Assembly: GCA_937873545.1 (NCBI GenBank)
Contig: CALMWI010000028.1
Span: 1-11,860 of the forward strand
Source: an uncultured bacterium
GTDB lineage: Bacteria > UBA4055
Length of the DNA stretch: 11,860 nt
Reading direction: 5' to 3'
Position 1 is the stretch's first letter. Each line of letters begins with the position of its first letter. Positions 8,701-11,860 of the stretch are shown here, one piece after another. The position numbers and the translations under genes are program-made. The notes beneath the pieces are model-generated. The model worked only from the letters and a program-made list of their open reading frames with translations, had not been told where the DNA came from and did not search any database.

Positions 8701-8949
8701 GTCGATGGTACTATTACAACCCAGCCTGAATACTCATTCTGGTTCAAGGATGTTCAGTGGGGAGTTGAAAATTACGGGACCGATCCCGATATTGAAGTTG
8801 ACAATACTCCGATGGACTATGTGAAAGGTAAAGACAATCAGCTTGAAAAAGCATTAGAGTTCGCTTTGGAGGAATTAAGGAAAAAACCTGTCGTCAAACC
8901 GAAATTTGACAAAAGGCCGAATCTGGCTCTGCCAAAGCTTCCAAAATAA
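5722..8949 (+). CDS. Tricorn protease homologue (peptidase S41 family)
   Basis: This 1075-residue serine protease is close to the archaeal tricorn length. Residues 1 to about 300 form a WD40/PD40-like beta-propeller (repeats such as SPKISPDGKFLAY). A second propeller covers roughly 310-660 and is interrupted by a Lys/Glu/Pro-rich linker at about 511-540. After it come a helical core domain, a PDZ domain (about 754-833) and the S41 catalytic domain. The full catalytic set is visible: S733-H734 (GTSHCY), nucleophile S958 (AGSDGD) and E1016 (GVENYG). The 58-residue spacing from nucleophile to glutamate equals that in Thermoplasma tricorn (S965, E1023). D959, next to the nucleophile, corresponds to the specificity-pocket aspartate D966, suggesting cleavage after basic residues. 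No signal peptide is visible (it starts MKSHGYYRFPSVRNGEVVF), so it is probably a cytosolic peptidase acting on oligopeptides. AGGAGA lies upstream of the ATG. It sits 14 bases after the DUF748 gene and 17 before the CPD gene. Confidence 0.93.
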   Translation: MKSHGYYRFPSVRNGEVVFVSEDDLWKVPLSGGTAVRITANTAAVSSPKISPDGKFLAYISQEEGMPEVFVKSSDGSGQKRLTFLGARSNVLGWSGDSKYIYFASSFEQPYDSSIYKISRDGGQEEKVPVGYANQISFGKKGSVIARHAGDPARWKRYRGGTAGEIWIDEKGNGEFKQILKDLKSNLACPMWINERIYFVSDHEGIGNIYSCDLKGKNVKRHSHHNEYYARYADTDGKTIVYHSGADLYKIDVAKDKCEMIKVDYITSHTQINRKFIDAHQYLEGYDICPKGTHVALASRGKIVSFANWTGAVKQAGKKDGVRYRIPAWLNDSKRYMAVSDETEGEDRLIIVDTESGKETLLKNLILGRIRGIFPSPKTDHVIVTNHKNDMILVDYNKKTSKLLDHCENHRIFNVSWSPDGKWASYDFLKTMENALIKVVEIATGKTREITKPVKHDISPVFSSDGKYIFFVGARVFYPVNDALQFELSFVKAEKLYAIPLAKDTRSPFEPEPKSPAGEQPPKEDDKKKKGKDKKEELTVKIDFEGIEKRVVEFPITAGNYQLVGSYKNQVLYTEYPRDCVDTGGDNDWGEGKPEANLKVFNFDDMKEETVISGISDFKLSLNGDTMIVRKGKDLSVYKTGAKPDDKAKNKFSVQGGDIDLSRIKIGIIPREEWKQMYREAWLLQREHFWTEDMSKIDWVRVFKRYYPLTDRVGSRGEFSDLVWEMQGELGTSHCYEFMGDYRRSNQYPMGKLGCGYKLSADGKSYIFENIMYGDSGERHEISPLLSPGVNLKNGDLLIAVNGNPVNKNVHPRELLVNYPDQEVCLKVKRKGEKEAEDAVVKTLSFESKLLYRNWVEKNRDFVHKAGKGKIGYIHIPNMGNDGFAEFHRTFLTEFRYDGLIVDVRYNGGGYVSQLLLEKLNRKIIGYDTIRWSKNAATYPSEAVHGPIVALTNEFAGSDGDIFSHSFKLMKIGKLLGKRTWGGVIGINGQYSLVDGTITTQPEYSFWFKDVQWGVENYGTDPDIEVDNTPMDYVKGKDNQLEKALEFALEELRKKPVVKPKFDKRPNLALPKLPK

Positions 8950-8966
8950 ATATTAAGGAGCGGAAT

Positions 8967-9467
8967 ATGAGAAAATTATTTTTTTTACCGGTGATAGCTG
9001 TTTCTGCAGCTCTTTTCAGTACGGGGATGATCAAAGGAAATGTTATAAACTTTGAGAATACGCCTATGCCCGAAGCCAACATTACCCTGTCGGGTACAAC
9101 TTTGGGTTCTGCTACAAACGATGCAGGTAATTATATAATTAAGAATATTCCTGCGGGAACCTATACTGTGAACTGTTCTTTCATAGGGCATAATGATGTT
9201 TCATTAAAAGGTGTTATTGTCGAAAATGATTCTGTTAAAGTTGTAGATTTTCTGCTCTTCCCAGTTGAATACCAGATGGACGAGATCGCGGTTGAGCAGG
9301 ATGAAGAAGACATAAACACTCTTCTTTATTTTAGAGACCTCGCATTTATGGAACTGATCCGTGAGTACGACATACCTTCTCCAGAAATGAAAGGAAAGAT
9401 CGATGTGCGGACAAAGCCCGGCTTCTGGGAAATGTTCAGGTATTACATTTACAGGATATTCAACTGA
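8967..9467 (+). CDS. Small secreted carboxypeptidase-regulatory-like (CPD) domain protein
   Basis: This 166-residue protein starts with a likely signal peptide (residues 1 to about 18, MRKLFFLPVIAVSAALFS). Residues about 21-100 form a CarboxypepD_reg-like beta-sandwich, shown by IKGNVINFENTPMPEANITLSG, then G-T-T-L-G-S-A-T-N-D-A-G-N-Y and IPAGTYTVNCSFIGH. In Bacteroidota this fold usually forms the N-terminal extension of TonB-dependent SusC-like receptors. Here no plug or barrel follows: the domain ends at MDEIAVEQDEED and continues into a 55-residue tail rich in aromatic and charged residues (FWEMFRYYIYRIF at the end). The whole gene is intact, so it is a standalone version rather than a fragment. 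AAGGAG lies six bases before the ATG. Only one base separates its TGA from the ATG of the PBP4 gene, which suggests coupled expression and perhaps a shared envelope job. Exact function unknown. Confidence 0.82.
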   Translation: MRKLFFLPVIAVSAALFSTGMIKGNVINFENTPMPEANITLSGTTLGSATNDAGNYIIKNIPAGTYTVNCSFIGHNDVSLKGVIVENDSVKVVDFLLFPVEYQMDEIAVEQDEEDINTLLYFRDLAFMELIREYDIPSPEMKGKIDVRTKPGFWEMFRYYIYRIFN

Positions 9468-9468
9468 T

Positions 9469-10926
9469 ATGTTAAGATCAATTATTCTGTCATTTTCATT
9501 TTTTCTATTTCTTTCCTGTTCAGGTACAAAAGAGCTTGGAAAGGAAACCCGTTCGCCTTACGAACCTGTTAAATTAAGAATAAAAGATATTGATATCAGC
9601 GATCTTCCTGCCGAACTTACGGTGCTGTCGGATCCGAGAAGCGGTATGTGGTCGGTAGAATTCTATGACCTCGACAGAAAAGAAACATTATTCGAATATA
9701 ATAAGAATAAGAACCTTCTGCCTGCTTCAAATCTGAAGATTATCACTACTGCCGCAGCTTTAAAAGTACTCGGGACGGATTACAGGTTCGAGACAGAATT
9801 TCTGACAGACGGCTACATTGACAGAGAACAAAGAACCCTTTTTGGAAATCTTTATGTCAGAGGCTCAGGTGACCCGTCTTTGAATCCGGGTGTTTTCAAG
9901 CCTGTTGCCGATTCTCTTAAAGCTGCAAAAGGTATTGACTTTATAGAAGGTGAGATAAAGATCCTTACCCCTTTCAAGCAGGAGGAAGCTTACGGCAAAA
10001 GCTGGGACATAGACGATATCCCGTACTATTTTTCAGCTGTAATTTCGCCGGTGACTTTAAGCGAAAATCTTGCAAGAATAGATATAAGCAAAACAGGCTC
10101 TGAAATATCGCCTTATTATCCGTTCAGGCTAGGCCTGGATACTATACCTGAAATGAAAGGGGCTGATTTCTACAGACTTCCGGGAACTGACTCCGTCGTG
10201 GTCAGATCGGCTTTTAAAGAGAAACAGACGTGTTATATTACCGTAAGAGACCCTGACCTGTTCTTCAAGAACAGCCTGATCAAGCATTTTGCGAAAAGCA
10301 ACATAACGATCCGTAACCGGGAAATAGTCTCTGCAGACACAACCAGATATCCGTTCTACACGCATTACAGCGACAGCCTTTATAAGCTGATAGATAAATG
10401 CAACGGGGAAAGCAATAATCTTTATGCTGAACAGGTCTTCAGGGAAGTTGCCGAAGTATTTGCGAAAGACACGGCATTGACAGACTCGCTTGAGAACATA
10501 CCGGCGACTTATAACAATCTGATCAGGATAAACTCAGACCTTTATTCACGCATCTTCGGGATAAGCAATTTTACGATCAGTGACGGAAGCGGTCTTTCCA
10601 GGCAGAATCTCATGTCCGCCAATAAGTTCGTTAAAGTTCTAGCGGCTATGTATGATGACCCTGATTTCGTAACATATCTTTCATCTCTTCCTCAGCCCGG
10701 GAACGAAGGTACTCTCAGGAACAGGTTCAAAGACAAGGATCTTCAGAACAGGATCTTCGCGAAAACCGGCGCGCTTACAAGCATAAACTGTATATCCGGA
10801 TACATCCTGACCAAGAACAATAACAGACTTGCTTTCTCTATAATGAACAATTTTTACAATTTCGGAAGATCGAAAACTAACGAGTACCTTGAAGACATCC
10901 TTATTTATTTTTCCAACAATTTCTGA
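9469..10926 (+). CDS. dacB: PBP4-type D-Ala-D-Ala carboxypeptidase/endopeptidase lipoprotein (peptidase S13)
   Basis: This 485-residue penicillin-binding protein should remove the terminal D-Ala from, or cut cross-links between, peptidoglycan stem peptides in the periplasm. The three S13 active-site motifs are present in order: SxxK as S87-N-L-K90, SxN as S315-N-N317, and K432-T-G434. The long insert between the first two motifs is typical of PBP4 (DacB). I chose the ATG at 9469, not the upstream in-frame ATG at 9403, because it starts a lipoprotein signal peptide (MLRSIILSFSFFLFLSC, lipid-anchored at C17) and avoids a 65-base overlap with the CPD gene. No strong Shine-Dalgarno site is close. 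The only weak candidate is AGGA about 13 bases upstream, and the one-base gap after the preceding TGA points to translational coupling. The lipobox is slightly atypical, with Phe at -3. The protein should be membrane-tethered, where classical E. coli PBP4 is soluble or only loosely attached. Confidence 0.93.
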   Translation: MLRSIILSFSFFLFLSCSGTKELGKETRSPYEPVKLRIKDIDISDLPAELTVLSDPRSGMWSVEFYDLDRKETLFEYNKNKNLLPASNLKIITTAAALKVLGTDYRFETEFLTDGYIDREQRTLFGNLYVRGSGDPSLNPGVFKPVADSLKAAKGIDFIEGEIKILTPFKQEEAYGKSWDIDDIPYYFSAVISPVTLSENLARIDISKTGSEISPYYPFRLGLDTIPEMKGADFYRLPGTDSVVVRSAFKEKQTCYITVRDPDLFFKNSLIKHFAKSNITIRNREIVSADTTRYPFYTHYSDSLYKLIDKCNGESNNLYAEQVFREVAEVFAKDTALTDSLENIPATYNNLIRINSDLYSRIFGISNFTISDGSGLSRQNLMSANKFVKVLAAMYDDPDFVTYLSSLPQPGNEGTLRNRFKDKDLQNRIFAKTGALTSINCISGYILTKNNNRLAFSIMNNFYNFGRSKTNEYLEDILIYFSNNF

Positions 10927-10930
10927 GGTG
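10925..10930 (+). promoter_or_regulatory. Shine-Dalgarno site overlapping the dacB stop codon
   Basis: GAGGTG begins inside the TGA stop of dacB and ends four bases before the ATG at 10935. It supports that start for the dehydrogenase and shows that the two genes are packed into one transcript. Confidence 0.65.
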
Positions 10931-10934
10931 TTGT

Positions 10935-11860
10935 ATGCTGAACTTTACTATGTCATTACCTACTGAGGTCTATTTCGGGCGGGATATGATCAACAACCTG
11001 CCTGAATATATCAGAAAGCACGGCGGGAACAGAATTCTTCTCGCCTACGGCGGCGGCAGCATAAAAAAGAACGGGATCTATGAAAAGATCACATCGCTGT
11101 TAGATCAGAACGGCATTTTTTACAAAGAGCTTTCAGGAATAAAACCGAATCCGAGAGTATCAAGCGTCCGCGAAGGAATCAAGATCATCAGAGAGAACGA
11201 TCTCGATTTTATTCTTGCGGCAGGCGGAGGCAGCGTTATAGACGCATGCAAAGGTATCGCTGCAGGCTGGACTTATGACGGTGATCCCTGGGACTTTTAC
11301 TTAAGAAAAACCAGTCTTGAAAAGAAGCCGCTTCCGGTCGGGGTTATCCTGACCCTAGCAGCAACAGGATCGGAAACGAACTGGGGTTCGGTGATTTCAG
11401 ACGATATCACGGAAAGGAAACTTCCTTTCAGGCATGAAATGCTGAAGCCTAAATTCGCAGTGCTTGACCCTGTTTACACTTTCAGCGTTCCGAAATATCA
11501 CACGGCCGCCGGATTAGTGGATATAATGGCGCATGTTTTCGAGCAGTATTTCAGCCCGACACAGGACGCTTACCTTTCGGACAGGCTCGCAGAAGCTGTT
11601 ATGAAAACTATAATCTGCTACGCGCCGAAGGTCATGGAAGATCCTGAGGATTATGAGGCCCGCGCCAATATACTATTCGCCGGAACGCTTGCATTGAATC
11701 AGATACTTTCTTACGGTAAAACGACTGACTGGGCTACGCACATGATCGAGCACGAGGTCAGCGCGGTTTACGACATCAGCCACGGCGCCGGGCTGGCCGT
11801 CCTCTTCCCCAATTGGATGAAGTATGTCTTAAACGAAGAAAACCAGCCTAAATTCGTCGA
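10935..11860 (+). CDS. Iron-containing alcohol dehydrogenase (YqhD/BdhA type), 3'-truncated by window edge
   Basis: The frame is open from the ATG at 10935 to the window end: 308 codons of an expected 385-390. It belongs to the group III metal-dependent alcohol dehydrogenases, NAD(P)H enzymes that interconvert aldehydes/ketones and alcohols. Cofactor-binding motifs are GGGS at 39-42 and GGGSVID at 97-103. The metal ligands are D196, H200, H269 and H283, offset by exactly +2 from the D194/H198/H267/H281 set of E. coli YqhD, so the site is complete. The run HMIEHEVSAVYDISHGAGLA matches the family signature. Similarity to YqhD/BdhA suggests NADPH-dependent aldehyde or butanal reduction, but the substrate cannot be read from sequence. 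It follows dacB by eight bases and so is probably co-transcribed with the envelope genes, although its metabolic role looks unrelated. Any further genes of the operon lie beyond the window. Confidence 0.92.
   Translation, partial: MLNFTMSLPTEVYFGRDMINNLPEYIRKHGGNRILLAYGGGSIKKNGIYEKITSLLDQNGIFYKELSGIKPNPRVSSVREGIKIIRENDLDFILAAGGGSVIDACKGIAAGWTYDGDPWDFYLRKTSLEKKPLPVGVILTLAATGSETNWGSVISDDITERKLPFRHEMLKPKFAVLDPVYTFSVPKYHTAAGLVDIMAHVFEQYFSPTQDAYLSDRLAEAVMKTIICYAPKVMEDPEDYEARANILFAGTLALNQILSYGKTTDWATHMIEHEVSAVYDISHGAGLAVLFPNWMKYVLNEENQPKFV

Noticed and set aside
9403..9468. A longer dacB start at 9403 adding 22 residues
   Set aside because: It would overlap the CPD gene by 65 bases and bury the lipoprotein signal peptide that begins at 9469.

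Overview
The window reads as a chromosomal segment of a moderately AT-rich bacterium. It is densely packed with metabolic and cell-envelope genes. I see no tRNA, rRNA, CRISPR array, insertion sequence or phage gene. The gene content suggests the FCB superphylum (Bacteroidota, Ignavibacteriota, Cloacimonadota and relatives). The pointers are a carboxypeptidase-regulatory-like (CPD) domain protein, a bacterial tricorn protease, a DUF748/AsmA-like envelope protein, and threonine synthase paired with an archaeal-type phosphoglycerate-mutase-like protein instead of a normal homoserine kinase. Clear Shine-Dalgarno sequences precede most genes, and the two best promoter candidates are sigma70-like. 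Both argue against the classic Bacteroidia and Flavobacteriia and for a deeper FCB lineage. This placement is an inference.

Region 1 (1-2351, + strand) is the end of a threonine operon. It holds threonine synthase (thrC, 5' end outside the window), then 11 bases later an ApgM-family protein that probably makes O-phosphohomoserine, the substrate of ThrC.

Region 2 (2353-2761) holds a 76-residue winged-helix-like protein on the minus strand. Its stop codon is one base from that of apgM. It is followed by a 178-base divergent intergenic region containing a promoter for each direction and a perfect 9+9 base inverted repeat. The right arm of the repeat covers the -35 box of the plus-strand promoter. 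This looks like a local regulator with its operator.

Region 3 (2762 to the right edge, + strand) is one tightly spaced five-gene transcription unit with gaps of 14, 17, 1 and 8 bases. It encodes a 981-residue DUF748 membrane-anchored protein, a 1075-residue tricorn protease homologue with a complete catalytic set, a small secreted CPD-domain protein, a lipoprotein PBP4-type D-Ala-D-Ala carboxypeptidase/endopeptidase (dacB), and an iron-containing alcohol dehydrogenase of the YqhD/BdhA type cut off by the window end. Three of the first four products act at the envelope. The tricorn homologue lacks a visible signal peptide and the dehydrogenase should be cytosolic.

The most testable new idea is that the small winged-helix protein represses this envelope/proteolysis operon through the inverted repeat.
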